Part shown: positions 16,260 through 26,413 of the stretch, in pieces
How positions within the stretch are numbered: position 1 is the first letter of the stretch
How the letters are laid out: each line of letters starts with the position of its first letter
Assembly (NCBI GenBank): GCA_013314715.1
Contig: JABUFC010000022.1
Location: 1 to 54,958 of the forward strand
Direction: 5' to 3'
Origin: Bacteroidales bacterium
GTDB lineage: Bacteria; Bacteroidota; Bacteroidia; Bacteroidales; GWA2-32-17
Length of the DNA: 54,958 nt
Program-made: the position numbers and the translations under genes
Notes under the pieces: model-generated
Told to the model about the DNA's origin: nothing
The model's input: only the letters and a program-made list of their open reading frames with translations
Database searches by the model: none

Positions 16260-17368
16260 TATACTTCATACTCATTAAAAGTGCATTCAATCTTACCATT
16301 TAACAAATTAATTTTCTTTTTCGGCTTGAGACTCATAAATTTAGCGTATTCTTTGCTCATTAATAGCCATATACGATTCGATTTGTAATTGAATTTTAGC
16401 TGTGTTCCAACATTGTTGTAAAAATGGTTGATATTTTCTACTTCAATACGTTCGTCGTAAGGCAGATTTGAAATTATATATCCATTTTGAAAAGGAATAT
16501 TGTTTTTTAGAAAATCGTTTTCAATAAAAAGTGTCGATTGTGAATAAGGAAGTTTTTGAATACTTTTTTTAGCAGCTAGTAGTACTCGATCGTCCATATC
16601 GGCACCCACAATTTTCAATTTTGCATTTTTTATTTCACTTTGGGCTTTTTCGCGAACTTTTTTCCATAGATCTTTATCAAAATCGGTCCAATTCATAAAC
16701 GCATATTGATTGCGCAAATATCCTGTCGGGATGTTGTTGGCTTCGTATGTTGCTTCAATAGCAATGGTTCCACTTCCGCACATAGGATCGAGTAGGGGCA
16801 TATTGCTATTCCAACCGCTTAGCTTCAACAATCCTCGTGCTAAAACTTCGTTGAGAGGAGCTAAGCCTTGGTAATCTCTATATCCTCTGCGATTTAATGT
16901 ATCACCTGAACTATCGAGCGATAGAGTTACTTCTAAATCGGTAATATGAATGTTAATAATAACTTGAGGTTTTCGGGTATCTACAGCAGGGCGTTCATTA
17001 ACTTCTTTACGAAAACGATCAGCAATAGCATCTTTGGCTTTTTGAGCTAGAAATAAGCTGTTTTTAAAACGTTCTGTAAGTAACACCACATCTACCCTAA
17101 ACGATTTATCCACTGTAAAATATCGATGCCAAGGAACATCATATATAAATTGATAGAACTGTTGCTCATTACTTACTTTTTCGTAGTAAATTTGTTGTAA
17201 TATTCGCAGACCAAGAGAAAGCGTATAATTTGCTCTATACAAATCTTCTAAATTTCCAATAAAAGAAACTGCTCTTCTTAGCAATTTGGTTTTTTGAAAA
17301 CCTTTTTCTATCAACTCCTTATATAGAACTTCTTCGAGTCCTTCAAAGGTTTTAACAATAAATTTCAT
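16256..17368 (-). CDS. THUMP-domain class I SAM-dependent rRNA methyltransferase (RlmL N-terminal type)
   Basis: A 370-aa protein with an N-terminal ferredoxin-like/THUMP RNA-binding part (about residues 1-160) and a UPF0020-type methyltransferase domain. Motif I is LLDPMCGSGTIAIEA near residue 190, the acidic loop is VGADMD near residue 253, and the catalytic ISNLPYDERI is near residue 300, a variant of the NPPY motif. RlmL-type enzymes make m2G2445 in 23S rRNA. It starts one base after the stop of clpC, so it is co-transcribed with it. Confidence 0.87.
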   Translation of the reverse strand: MKFIVKTFEGLEEVLYKELIEKGFQKTKLLRRAVSFIGNLEDLYRANYTLSLGLRILQQIYYEKVSNEQQFYQFIYDVPWHRYFTVDKSFRVDVVLLTERFKNSLFLAQKAKDAIADRFRKEVNERPAVDTRKPQVIINIHITDLEVTLSLDSSGDTLNRRGYRDYQGLAPLNEVLARGLLKLSGWNSNMPLLDPMCGSGTIAIEATYEANNIPTGYLRNQYAFMNWTDFDKDLWKKVREKAQSEIKNAKLKIVGADMDDRVLLAAKKSIQKLPYSQSTLFIENDFLKNNIPFQNGYIISNLPYDERIEVENINHFYNNVGTQLKFNYKSNRIWLLMSKEYAKFMSLKPKKKINLLNGKIECTFNEYEVY

Positions 17369-19897
17369 TTATTCTTCATCAGAATTTCCGACAGCTTTAG
17401 CATCTGAAACTATCTTGAATGTCAATTCTTCATTTTTTTGACTATATCCTACCATTAAAATATCGCCGGCTTTAGGTTGATGCTTAATGATTGCTTCTGC
17501 TAATGGATCTTCGAGATACTTTTGTAATGCACGTTTTAGTGGACGAGCACCAAATTGAACATCGAACCCTTTTTCGGCAATATATTCTTTTGCTTTGGGT
17601 GTCAATTTTATTTCGTATCCTAATTGTTTTACTCTATTTAATAAGCCTTCAAGTTCAATATCAATAATCTTATTAATATCTTCACGAGTAAGTGAATTAA
17701 ATAAAATAACATCGTCAATTCGATTTAAAAATTCGGGAGCAAAAGTCTTTTTTAAAGCATTTTCAATAATGCTTTTTGCTTGTATATTAAATGATTCTTT
17801 TCTGGCTTTAGTTTCAAAACCCACACCGCGACCGTATTCTTGAAGTTGACGAGTACCAATATTACTGGTCATAATAATAATAGTATTTCTAAAATCAACA
17901 CGACGCCCAAGGCTATCTGTTAGTCGGCCTTCATCAAGAACTTGTAGTAAAATGTGAAATACATCGGGATGAGCCTTTTCAATTTCGTCAAGTAGCACAA
18001 CAGAATAAGGACGGCGACGCACTTTCTCGGTTAATTGTCCACCTTCTTCGTATCCAACGTATCCCGGAGGCGCTCCAACTAAACGCGAAACACTAAATTT
18101 TTCCATATACTCGCTCATATCAATGCGAATAAGGTTTTCGCTGTTGTCAAATAAGTATTCGGCAAGAACTTTAGCTAATTGTGTTTTCCCAACACCGGTA
18201 GGACCAAGGAAAATAAAAGTGCCAATGGGTTTATTTGGATCTTTTAATCCAGCTCTATTGCGTTGAATAGCTTTAACTATTTTTTGTATAGCTTCGTCCT
18301 GACCAATTATCTTACCTTTTATTTCTTCAAACATATTAAGCAAGCGATTCCCCTCTGATTGAGCAATACGCTGAACAGGAACACCGGTCATCATAGCTAC
18401 AACTTCAGCCACATTTTCTTCGGTAACCGTTTGACGGTTTTTATACATATCTTGTTCCCATTTTTCTTTTTCTTCCTGAATTTTGGTTTGCAACGAGCGT
18501 TCGGTGTCTCTGAGTCTTGCAGCAGTTTCAAATTTTTGTTGCTTAACTGCATTTTGTTTTTCAGTTCTAACTTTTTCAAGTTCTTCTTCTAACTTTGTTA
18601 AGCTTTCTGGAACTTTAATATTTTTAATATGAACGCGTGAACCGGCTTCGTCCATAGCATCAATTGCTTTATCGGGCAGCAGACGGTCGGTAATATAACG
18701 ATGGGTTAATTTTACACAAGCTTCTAATGCTTCTTTTGAATATATAACGGAGTGATGATCTTCGTATCGTTCTTTAATATTATTAAGAATAGTAATGGTT
18801 TCCTCTATCGAGGTCGGATCGACAATAACTTTTTGAAAGCGACGTTCTAAAGCACCATCTTTTTCGATGTACTGACGGTATTCATCAAGAGTGGTAGCAC
18901 CAATACATTGAATATCACCACGGGCTAAAGCGGGTTTAAGCATATTGGCAGCATCGAGCGAACCGGTGGCACCTCCAGCACCTACCATTGTATGAATTTC
19001 GTCAATAAATAAAATGATATTGGGATTTTTTGAAATTTCACTCAATATAGCTTTGATACGCTCTTCAAACTGTCCTCTGTATTTGGTACCAGCAACAATT
19101 GCAGCTAAGTCTAAAGCTACAATACGTTTATCAAATAAAATACGTGATACTTTTCGTTGTATTATACGCGTGGCAAGACCTTCGACTATTGCCGACTTAC
19201 CAACACCAGGGTCTCCTATTAAAACAGGATTATTCTTCTTTCTACGACTTAATATTTGTGATAAGCGTTCAATTTCCATTTCTCTGCCTACAATAGGATC
19301 AAGGCGTCCTTCTTCGGCTGCTTTAGTTAAATCGATACCAAAATTATCTAAAAAAGGAGTATCGCTATTACTACTCTTTCCTTGTCCACCAGGGTTATTG
19401 CGCGATGAGCCAAACAAATTTTTATCATCATCATCATCACCTTCGTCCGATTGCATTCGAGGCGTTTCGCCTTGCAACATCGTTTTTATTACTTCGTAAT
19501 TAAGGGAATATTCAGATAAAAGATTTGTAGTATAACATGTTTCGTCCTTTAAAATGGCTAGTAGCATGTGAATGGTATCAATCTCTTTGCTTTTGAGTGA
19601 TATTGCTTCTAAATTCATTAATTTTAATATTCTTTCTACTCCTTTTGAAACCGGCAATTGTTCCATTTCATTCATATGGAGTGGTTCATCTTTTTTTAAA
19701 TTGCTTTCTATTTTTTTTCGAATATCTGTCAAATCGATTGGAAAAGCATTGAGAATATGAAGTGCTTCAGAATCGCCATCGCGAATAATACCTAAAAACA
19801 AATGATCGGTAGTAACAATTTCGTTACCTAATCGAACAGCCTCTTCGCGACTATAAGTTAATATGTCACTAATTTTGGGTGAAAATCTTGCTTTCAT
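17369..19897 (-). CDS. clpC: ATP-dependent Clp protease ATP-binding subunit ClpC
   Basis: An 842-aa Hsp100 unfoldase. The order is: double Clp-N domain (residues 1-145), a polar linker (about 150-175), AAA+ module 1 with Walker A GDPGVGKSA near residue 231 and FIDEIHTMVGAG, a UVR motif (VKQQKFETAARLRDTE, about 450) in the middle domain, AAA+ module 2 with GPTGVGKT near residue 564, and the ClpB-D2-small C-terminal domain. The UVR motif and short middle domain separate ClpC from ClpB. It feeds proteins to ClpP, which is not in the window. It is divergent from gyrA and carries the methyltransferase gene behind it. Confidence 0.93.
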   Translation of the reverse strand: MKARFSPKISDILTYSREEAVRLGNEIVTTDHLFLGIIRDGDSEALHILNAFPIDLTDIRKKIESNLKKDEPLHMNEMEQLPVSKGVERILKLMNLEAISLKSKEIDTIHMLLAILKDETCYTTNLLSEYSLNYEVIKTMLQGETPRMQSDEGDDDDDKNLFGSSRNNPGGQGKSSNSDTPFLDNFGIDLTKAAEEGRLDPIVGREMEIERLSQILSRRKKNNPVLIGDPGVGKSAIVEGLATRIIQRKVSRILFDKRIVALDLAAIVAGTKYRGQFEERIKAILSEISKNPNIILFIDEIHTMVGAGGATGSLDAANMLKPALARGDIQCIGATTLDEYRQYIEKDGALERRFQKVIVDPTSIEETITILNNIKERYEDHHSVIYSKEALEACVKLTHRYITDRLLPDKAIDAMDEAGSRVHIKNIKVPESLTKLEEELEKVRTEKQNAVKQQKFETAARLRDTERSLQTKIQEEKEKWEQDMYKNRQTVTEENVAEVVAMMTGVPVQRIAQSEGNRLLNMFEEIKGKIIGQDEAIQKIVKAIQRNRAGLKDPNKPIGTFIFLGPTGVGKTQLAKVLAEYLFDNSENLIRIDMSEYMEKFSVSRLVGAPPGYVGYEEGGQLTEKVRRRPYSVVLLDEIEKAHPDVFHILLQVLDEGRLTDSLGRRVDFRNTIIIMTSNIGTRQLQEYGRGVGFETKARKESFNIQAKSIIENALKKTFAPEFLNRIDDVILFNSLTREDINKIIDIELEGLLNRVKQLGYEIKLTPKAKEYIAEKGFDVQFGARPLKRALQKYLEDPLAEAIIKHQPKAGDILMVGYSQKNEELTFKIVSDAKAVGNSDEE

Positions 19898-19922
19898 ATA
19901 TAAAAACTTGCCTAATACACCT

Positions 19923-19930
19923 CAAAGATA
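19923..19930 (-). promoter_or_regulatory. predicted -7 box of the clpC operon
   Basis: TATCTTTG on the minus strand, 25 nt before the ATG at 19897. No exact TTTG at 20 nt. I see no CIRCE-like inverted repeat in the clpC-gyrA gap. Confidence 0.4.
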
Positions 19931-20095
19931 AAGAGAATTATTCAAAACAACAATGTTTTCGAGTACATTCTTTAAACATCGACTTGTTAATTAAAAAATG
20001 AGTTTTTTATTTTTATTAACCATTTTAAAATACTATCTTAGCGTTTCTAAAAAATAAAGCATATATACTAACATATTTATTTGATACATAGACAA

Positions 20096-22687
20096 ATGGA
20101 AACTTTTGAGGGCGAAAATATTATTAAGGTAAACATCGAACAACAGATGCAAGAATCGTATATTGACTATTCAATGTCGGTTATTGTATCGCGAGCACTA
20201 CCCGATGTAAGAGACGGTTTAAAACCTGTGCATCGCAGAGTTTTATTCGGGATGTACGAATTGGGTAATACTTCAAATAAGCCATATAAAAAATCTGCAA
20301 GAATAGTCGGCGAAGTGTTGGGTAAGTTTCATCCACATGGCGACTCATCGGTTTACGAAGCCATGGTGCGAATGGCACAAGATTGGTCATTACGATATCC
20401 ACTTATTGATGGGCAAGGAAATTTTGGCTCTATAGATGGCGACCCTCCTGCAGCCATGCGTTATACCGAAGCTCGCCTTAATCGACTTGCCGAAGAAATG
20501 CTCGCTGATTTAGACAAAGATACTGTAGATTTTAGAAACAATTTTGATGATACCCTACAGGAACCTACCGTTTTACCTGGGAAACTTCCATTTTTACTCA
20601 TTAATGGTGCGTCGGGTATTGCTGTAGGTATGGCCACGAATATGGCTCCACATAACCTAACTGAAGTGGTAAATGCAATTGTAGCATATATAGACAACAA
20701 AAATATTAGTATTGACGAAATTACTAAATATATATCAGCTCCCGATTTTCCTACCGGTGGTATTATTTATGGCTATCAAGGAGTAAAAGATGCATTAACT
20801 ACCGGGAAAGGTCGTATTGTTGTACGTGCTAAAGCTAGCATTGAAGTTGAAGATAATCATGAAGTTATTATAATTCACGAAATACCATACCAAGTTAATA
20901 AAGCTGAGCTCATAAAAAAAATTGCCGAATTAGTTATAGATAAAAAGATTGAAGGTATTTCGAACATCGCTGATGAATCCGATCGAAATGGAATGCGTAT
21001 TGTTATTGATGTTAAACGCGATGCAAATGCCAACGTTGTACTTAATAGTCTTTATAAATATACCGCTTTACAAAGCTCTTTCAATGTAAATAATATTTGC
21101 TTAGTTAACGGACGTCCTCGACTACTAAATATTTTAGAATTAATAAAATATTTTGTTGATCATCGCCATCAAATTGTTATCAGAAGAACCCAATTTGAAT
21201 TAAGACAAGCCGAACAAAGAGCTCATATTTTAGAAGGCTTACTTATTGCCCTCGACCATATCGATGAAGTAATTACTTTAATTCGTTCATCCAAAACTGT
21301 TGATATTGCAAAAGAAGGATTAATGGAAAACTTTGGTTTGTCGGAAGAACAAGCTAAAGCTATTCTTGCAATGCGATTACAAACATTAACAGGTTTAGAA
21401 CGTGAAAAACTACAAAATGAATACAACGAACTGATTGAACTTATCAAACGCTTAAAAGAAATTCTTTCCGACGAAAACCTAAGAATGCAAATAATAAAAG
21501 ATGAACTAATATCTTTAAAAGAAAAATATGGTGACGAGCGTCGCACAACCATCGAATACAATGCCGACGAATTCGATCCCGAAGACTTTTACGCTAATGA
21601 CGAAATGGTTATAACTATTTCGCATTTAGGATATATTAAACGCACTTTGCTCAGTGAATATAAAGTTCAAAATAGGGGAGGCGTCGGTTCAAAAGCAACC
21701 GATATACGCGATGAAGATTACATCGAACATGTTTATGTAGCTCGCATGCACAATACATTATTATTATTTACCGAACGTGGTAGGTGTTACTGGCTTAAAG
21801 TATACGAAATACCAGAAGGAAGTAAATCTTCAAGAGGACGTGCTATTCAAAACATACTCAATATTGAACAAGGTGATAAAATAAAAGCCTATGTTCATGT
21901 CGAACACATCGATAACGAAGAATATTTAAAAAGTCATTATATTGTACTATGTACTAAAAAAGGAATCATTAAAAAAACGACCCTCGAAGCATACTCTCGT
22001 CCGCGTTCTAGTGGAATTATTGCCATCAATATTCACGAAGGAGACGAATTATTAGAAGCTAAACTTACTAATGGCAACCATCACATTTTACTTGCTAATA
22101 GAGGTGGACGTGCAGTTCGTTTCCATGAGAGTAAAGTACGTCCAATGGGACGCAATGCTGCCGGTGTAAAAGGAATTACTTTAGTTGATCCTGTTCATGG
22201 AGGTGTAGTTGGTATGGTATGCGTAGAAAACGATGGCGAAGATATACTAGTTGTATCTGAAAATGGGTATGGAAAACGCTCCAAAATTACCGAATATCCT
22301 ATTACCAATAGAGGTGGTAAGGGTGTTAAGACAATGAACATTACCGAAAAAACAGGTAAACTATTTTCAGTAAAAGGCGTTATAGATACCGACCATCTCA
22401 TGATAATTACCAAAAACGGTACTGCTATTCGTTTAGCAGTAAAAAATCTTCGCTTATTGGGACGTACAACCCAAGGCGTACGTTTAATCAACCTCCGCGA
22501 AGGAGACGAAATAGCATCGATTACTTATATCGAAAATAATGGCGAAGAAGAAACAATGGATAATACTGAAAATGGCAAGGTAATTGATGATTATACCGAA
22601 TTAGAAACCATCATCGATGATGAAGAAGATTTAAATGAAGTTAATGATGATAATGAACAAGATAATGAAGAAAATAACGAAAATTAA
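20096..22687 (+). CDS. gyrA: DNA gyrase subunit A
   Basis: An 863-aa subunit that cuts and rejoins DNA. The active-site tyrosine is Y123 in AMRYTEARL. The quinolone-resistance region reads [17 protein letters not shown], with serine at the position equal to E. coli S83 (S84 here) and glutamate at the D87 position. The C-terminal part is the six-bladed beta-pinwheel, and the GyrA-box region reads [10 protein letters not shown], a variant of QRRGGKG. It ends in a strongly acidic tail. I chose ATG 20096 (METFEGENI) over the TTG at 20081. It is followed after 14 nt by the TPR genes. ParC is less likely because a box-like sequence and the long acidic tail are present. Confidence 0.93.
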   Translation: METFEGENIIKVNIEQQMQESYIDYSMSVIVSRALPDVRDGLKPVHRRVLFGMYELGNTSNKPYKKSARIVGEVLGKFHPHGDSSVYEAMVRMAQDWSLRYPLIDGQGNFGSIDGDPPAAMRYTEARLNRLAEEMLADLDKDTVDFRNNFDDTLQEPTVLPGKLPFLLINGASGIAVGMATNMAPHNLTEVVNAIVAYIDNKNISIDEITKYISAPDFPTGGIIYGYQGVKDALTTGKGRIVVRAKASIEVEDNHEVIIIHEIPYQVNKAELIKKIAELVIDKKIEGISNIADESDRNGMRIVIDVKRDANANVVLNSLYKYTALQSSFNVNNICLVNGRPRLLNILELIKYFVDHRHQIVIRRTQFELRQAEQRAHILEGLLIALDHIDEVITLIRSSKTVDIAKEGLMENFGLSEEQAKAILAMRLQTLTGLEREKLQNEYNELIELIKRLKEILSDENLRMQIIKDELISLKEKYGDERRTTIEYNADEFDPEDFYANDEMVITISHLGYIKRTLLSEYKVQNRGGVGSKATDIRDEDYIEHVYVARMHNTLLLFTERGRCYWLKVYEIPEGSKSSRGRAIQNILNIEQGDKIKAYVHVEHIDNEEYLKSHYIVLCTKKGIIKKTTLEAYSRPRSSGIIAINIHEGDELLEAKLTNGNHHILLANRGGRAVRFHESKVRPMGRNAAGVKGITLVDPVHGGVVGMVCVENDGEDILVVSENGYGKRSKITEYPITNRGGKGVKTMNITEKTGKLFSVKGVIDTDHLMIITKNGTAIRLAVKNLRLLGRTTQGVRLINLREGDEIASITYIENNGEEETMDNTENGKVIDDYTELETIIDDEEDLNEVNDDNEQDNEENNEN

Positions 22688-22701
22688 ATAAATTAATACT
22701 T

Positions 22702-23970
22702 ATGAAAAAATTAATTGTTTTAGTATCAGTTTTAACGCTTAGTGCTGGATACATAATAGCACAATCGTGTAGTTCTTGCCGTGTAAGCTCATACAATTAT
22801 TATAAATACGGCGAACTAGATAAAGCTAAAGAAATGAGCGATTTTTGCATTACTTGCGATAAAAACTCTAAAGACCCACGAGTATGGTATTATAGAGGAC
22901 TTATTTATGAAGGAATTCATTTAAAAAAAGAATTTAACAACCTAGACAAAGAAGCAGTTGACAAATCGTTTGAAGCATATAAAAAAGCCTTATTATTTAA
23001 CTTTTTAGATCCTTCATTGCAAACATTAGATATTGAAAATAAACAAGAAGACTTATTGAATTTCTTCAAAGCTTTAATGGATCAAAAAACCAAATATACC
23101 GACCAAGAAATTACAATGGATATAATTATGAATCAATATCCAACCTTGGCAAATATATTTGTAAACAAAGGAATTGATGCATATCAAAATACTAAAGATT
23201 ATGAAAAAGCATTGAAATATTTCAAAAACTCTTTATTTGTATCAGGTATGTCGGGAAAAATAGATACACCTGTTATTTATTATGCTGGCTTAGCAGCTCA
23301 TAAAGCTAAAAAATTCGACGAAGCTAAAGAAATGTTTGAAACTTGCATCAAACTAAGCTATGGAGCTGATAAAAAAGAAAAAGCAAATAACTATTACTAC
23401 TTAGCCGATGTTTATCGTTTAAAAGGAGATACTGCTAAATTTATTGAAACCTTGAAAAAAGGTATTGAAAAATACCCTAACGACAATACCGTTTTAGTAG
23501 TTGAACTTATTAATCATTATTTATCAACAAAACAAGTTACAGAAGCCAAAAATTATTTGGAAATTGCTATCAAAAACGACCCCAATAACCCAACTTACCA
23601 CTTTGCCTTAGGAACTATTTACGATTCTAACGATAAAAATTACGACAAAGCCATTGAATGCTATACAAAAGCTATACAAATAAAACCCGATAACTTCGAT
23701 TATCAATATAATTTGGGCGCACTGTATTTTAACCAAGCAGCAGATTTTTATAATCAAGCTAATAATGAACCCGATAATAAAAAATATCAAGCATTAAAGG
23801 CTAAAGGTGATGAAAAAATGAAACTTGCATTGCCTTATTTGGAAAAAGCACATGAATTAAATCCTAAAGACTTACCTACTATGGAATCGCTAAAAAATGG
23901 TTACTACCGTTTACAAATTTTAGATAAATACGAAACAATGAAAAAGAAATTAGAAGAAGCCAAAAAATAA
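22702..23970 (+). CDS. secreted TPR-repeat protein 1
   Basis: A 422-aa protein with a signal peptide (ending IIAQ), a short cysteine cluster SCSSCRVSS, and then an N-terminal helical domain with WYYRGLIYEGI. Several TPR units follow; the clearest are YEKALKYFKNSLF, YYLADVYRLKGDTAKFIETLKKGIEKYPN and YDKAIECYTKAIQIKPDN, spanning about residues 150-400. It begins 14 nt after gyrA and is the first of four paralogues. TPR proteins scaffold other proteins; no partner can be named. A terminator follows it, so it may be expressed with gyrA separately from the next three. Confidence 0.8.
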   Translation: MKKLIVLVSVLTLSAGYIIAQSCSSCRVSSYNYYKYGELDKAKEMSDFCITCDKNSKDPRVWYYRGLIYEGIHLKKEFNNLDKEAVDKSFEAYKKALLFNFLDPSLQTLDIENKQEDLLNFFKALMDQKTKYTDQEITMDIIMNQYPTLANIFVNKGIDAYQNTKDYEKALKYFKNSLFVSGMSGKIDTPVIYYAGLAAHKAKKFDEAKEMFETCIKLSYGADKKEKANNYYYLADVYRLKGDTAKFIETLKKGIEKYPNDNTVLVVELINHYLSTKQVTEAKNYLEIAIKNDPNNPTYHFALGTIYDSNDKNYDKAIECYTKAIQIKPDNFDYQYNLGALYFNQAADFYNQANNEPDNKKYQALKAKGDEKMKLALPYLEKAHELNPKDLPTMESLKNGYYRLQILDKYETMKKKLEEAKK

Positions 23971-23976
23971 ATTAAG

Positions 23977-24004
23977 AAAAAGGGGATATAAATCCCCTTT
24001 TTTT
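23977..24004 (+). terminator. intrinsic terminator after TPR gene 1
   Basis: Stem GGGGAT (23982-23987) with ATCCCC (23992-23997), lengthened by A5 against T5, a 4-nt loop and a run of seven T. It separates TPR gene 1 from genes 2-4. Confidence 0.85.
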
Positions 24005-24005
24005 G

Positions 24006-24013
24006 TAACTTTG
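24006..24013 (+). promoter_or_regulatory. possible -7 box for TPR genes 2-4
   Basis: TAACTTTG directly after the terminator and 7 nt before the ATG at 24021, so any transcript would be nearly leaderless. There is no TTTG at 20 nt, where the terminator stem lies. Confidence 0.35.
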
Positions 24014-24020
24014 CTTAAAA

Positions 24021-25145
24021 ATGAAACAAATTTATATTTACATATTATTAACTTTAATTTCGTTTTCTGTAAATAGCCAAAATATAACAGAAAATGATTT
24101 GCTAAATGTCCTTAAATCGGGCGATGCAATAAAAGCAAAATCTTTATCCGATAAAGCAATAGAACAAACTAACGCTTCAAATGATGCATTCATATGGTTT
24201 TATCGAGGACAAATTTATTTAGCATTATTTGCGTCATCTGACAAACAAATTCAAAATTTAGCCCCTGATGCGTTAGAAATTGCATATAATGCTTTTATCA
24301 AAACCTTAGAACTCGATAAAAATAAAAAATATAATAAAGAAGCTTTAGAAGCCCTGCAAAGTATTGCCACTCAATTTAACTACGAAGGTGCCCATTTATT
24401 TAATCAACAACAATACGAAAAAGCCCTTCATTATTTTGAAAATGCCATTTCTATAAGCAAAATGCCAGCAATCAATAAAATTGATACAATTATCTATTAC
24501 AATGCTGCATTAGCCGCCGAAAAATGTAATAAAATTAATATAGCCATTGACCTATACGAAAAATTAAAACAATTTAAATTTGGAGGTGCTAATATTTATT
24601 TAGAACTTGGAAAAATATATTGTGAAAATAAACTAGAAACTAAAGGTATCGAAACCTTTAAACAAGGCATAAGTCTTTTTCCTGACGAAAAAATAAAATT
24701 TTTAAATGAGCTAATCAATTTTTATTTAAAAACGAACAACCTTAATGAGGCCTACACATATACCGAAGAAGCATTAAAAATTGATAAAAACAATGCTAGT
24801 CTTTATTTTATAAAAGGAAGCTTGCTTGAACAAACAAATAATGAGCAAGAAGCAGAAAAAATGTACTTAAAAGCCTTGGAAATAAATCCAATTTATCAAG
24901 ATGCATTATATAACTTAGGTGCCATGTATTACAATAGAGCAACAACGATCATAAAAAAAGCAATGAATAAAACTGAACAAAATCAAGCAATAGAAATTTA
25001 TACAAAAGCTCAAAGTTATTTAGAAACATATAATAATAATTTTCAACGCGAAGAAATCATTTTAAAAATGCTAAAAACCATCTACACTTTAACTAATCAA
25101 ACCGATAAATTAAACCAAGTAAACGAATGGCTTAAATCTTTTTAA
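24021..25145 (+). CDS. secreted TPR-repeat protein 2
   Basis: A 374-aa paralogue of the preceding protein. It has a signal peptide (ending VNSQ), the shared FIWFYRGQIYLAL segment near residue 55, then YEKALHYFENAISISKMP, IIYYNAALAAEKCNKI and TPR units up to NPIYQDALYNLGAMYYNRA near residue 300. It lacks the N-terminal cysteine cluster of paralogue 1. One nt separates it from the next gene. Confidence 0.8.
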   Translation: MKQIYIYILLTLISFSVNSQNITENDLLNVLKSGDAIKAKSLSDKAIEQTNASNDAFIWFYRGQIYLALFASSDKQIQNLAPDALEIAYNAFIKTLELDKNKKYNKEALEALQSIATQFNYEGAHLFNQQQYEKALHYFENAISISKMPAINKIDTIIYYNAALAAEKCNKINIAIDLYEKLKQFKFGGANIYLELGKIYCENKLETKGIETFKQGISLFPDEKIKFLNELINFYLKTNNLNEAYTYTEEALKIDKNNASLYFIKGSLLEQTNNEQEAEKMYLKALEINPIYQDALYNLGAMYYNRATTIIKKAMNKTEQNQAIEIYTKAQSYLETYNNNFQREEIILKMLKTIYTLTNQTDKLNQVNEWLKSF

Positions 25146-25146
25146 T

Positions 25147-26406
25147 ATGATAAAATATTTTGCAACAATAATAAGTATTATGCTATTTTTTAATAGCATA
25201 TTTGCTCAAAATAAAACAAACACAAGCAGAGGAGAAAATTTTATTCAACAAATAGAAGGTAAACTCGATAAAGCTAAAGCTCAAGTTGACAAACTATGCG
25301 CCGATGCAACAGGTAGCCAAAACGCCGAAAATTGGTATTTAAAAGCATATGTTTATAATGAATTAGCTAAAAGTCAGGTTTTTAAAAAATTAGCTCCCAA
25401 TGCTGAATTTGAAGCTTTAGAAGCAGTAAAAAAATCGAAAGAGTTGGATAATAAGAAAAAATTTGAATCGGATAGAATTAACTTGTTATTCGACCTTAGT
25501 ACACTTTTTTATAATAAAGCAATTACACTCTACAACGATGGTGTAGAAAACAAAAAAGATGCTAATTTTTCTGACGCACTTTTAAATTTCGAAAAATTTT
25601 TAGAATGCATTGATGTCTTAGGAAGCGATCAGGTAATTGTAACCAATTTACTCGACTACAATAAAGTTTCATTAAATAATATACATATGTATATGGGATA
25701 TTCTGCTCAAAAGTGCAATCAATATGATAAAGCCAAAAAATATTTCGATAAAATTGTTTTATTAAACGTACCGCCAGCACAAGCTCGTCAAGTTGGAAAC
25801 CCTTTAGCCTATATTTATTACATGGAATTGCTATTAAACCAAAAAGACACCATAGCCGCACGTGGAGTAGCCGAGAAAGGTCTTGAAGTATATCCTGAAA
25901 ACCCCGATGTTATTATGGCAGCTATTGATTTATTTAATAAAATGAAAAAAATGAGCGAAATGGCAGAACTTATTGAAAAAATTGTAGCCAATAATCCCAA
26001 TCCCGATGTAAAAATGATGTTTGTTCTTGGACAAGCATACAATAATATTGCTAAAGAATATAACAGAAAAGGATATCAAAGTACTGCCGAACAATATAAA
26101 ACCAAAGCTATTAATTATTTCGAAAAAATATTACAACTTAATCCCAACGATAATAAAGTATTATTTAATACCAATTATAATCTTGGTGTAATATACTACA
26201 ACGCTGGTGTCATTGCTTTTAAACAAAGAACTGAATCTAATACTACAGAATACGAGTTTTTATTCAAAAAGTCGGTACCATATTTAGAAAAAGCACGTGA
26301 ACTCGATCCCAAAAATAAAAATGTACTTAATATGCTTCTAAAGGCTTACACATCATTAAACGAAAAAGTAAAAGCTGAAGCTATTGAACAAGAACTATAT
26401 AAATAA
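25147..26406 (+). CDS. secreted TPR-repeat protein 3
   Basis: A 419-aa paralogue with a signal peptide ending IFAQ. It has the shared NWYLKAYVYNELAKS segment near residue 60, then DALLNFEKFLECIDVLG, YMGYSAQKCNQYDKAKKYFDKI, KGLEVYPENPDVI and a last TPR with NPNDNKVLFNTNYNLGVIYY. The order of segments matches its neighbours, which supports tandem duplication. It is tightly packed between paralogues 2 and 4, so one transcript is likely. Confidence 0.8.
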   Translation: MIKYFATIISIMLFFNSIFAQNKTNTSRGENFIQQIEGKLDKAKAQVDKLCADATGSQNAENWYLKAYVYNELAKSQVFKKLAPNAEFEALEAVKKSKELDNKKKFESDRINLLFDLSTLFYNKAITLYNDGVENKKDANFSDALLNFEKFLECIDVLGSDQVIVTNLLDYNKVSLNNIHMYMGYSAQKCNQYDKAKKYFDKIVLLNVPPAQARQVGNPLAYIYYMELLLNQKDTIAARGVAEKGLEVYPENPDVIMAAIDLFNKMKKMSEMAELIEKIVANNPNPDVKMMFVLGQAYNNIAKEYNRKGYQSTAEQYKTKAINYFEKILQLNPNDNKVLFNTNYNLGVIYYNAGVIAFKQRTESNTTEYEFLFKKSVPYLEKARELDPKNKNVLNMLLKAYTSLNEKVKAEAIEQELYK

Positions 26407-26413
26407 TTGAATT

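Noticed and set aside
17595-19760. Plus-strand frames inside clpC
   Set aside because: They are antisense shadows of a well-conserved gene, with no promoter or conserved motif of their own.
19898-20095. Stress-type (CIRCE or HrcA) operator between clpC and gyrA
   Set aside because: No matching long inverted repeat; only a -7 box for clpC is visible.
20081-20095. Upstream TTG start for gyrA
   Set aside because: The ATG at 20096 gives the normal GyrA N-terminus; the extra five codons are not family-like.
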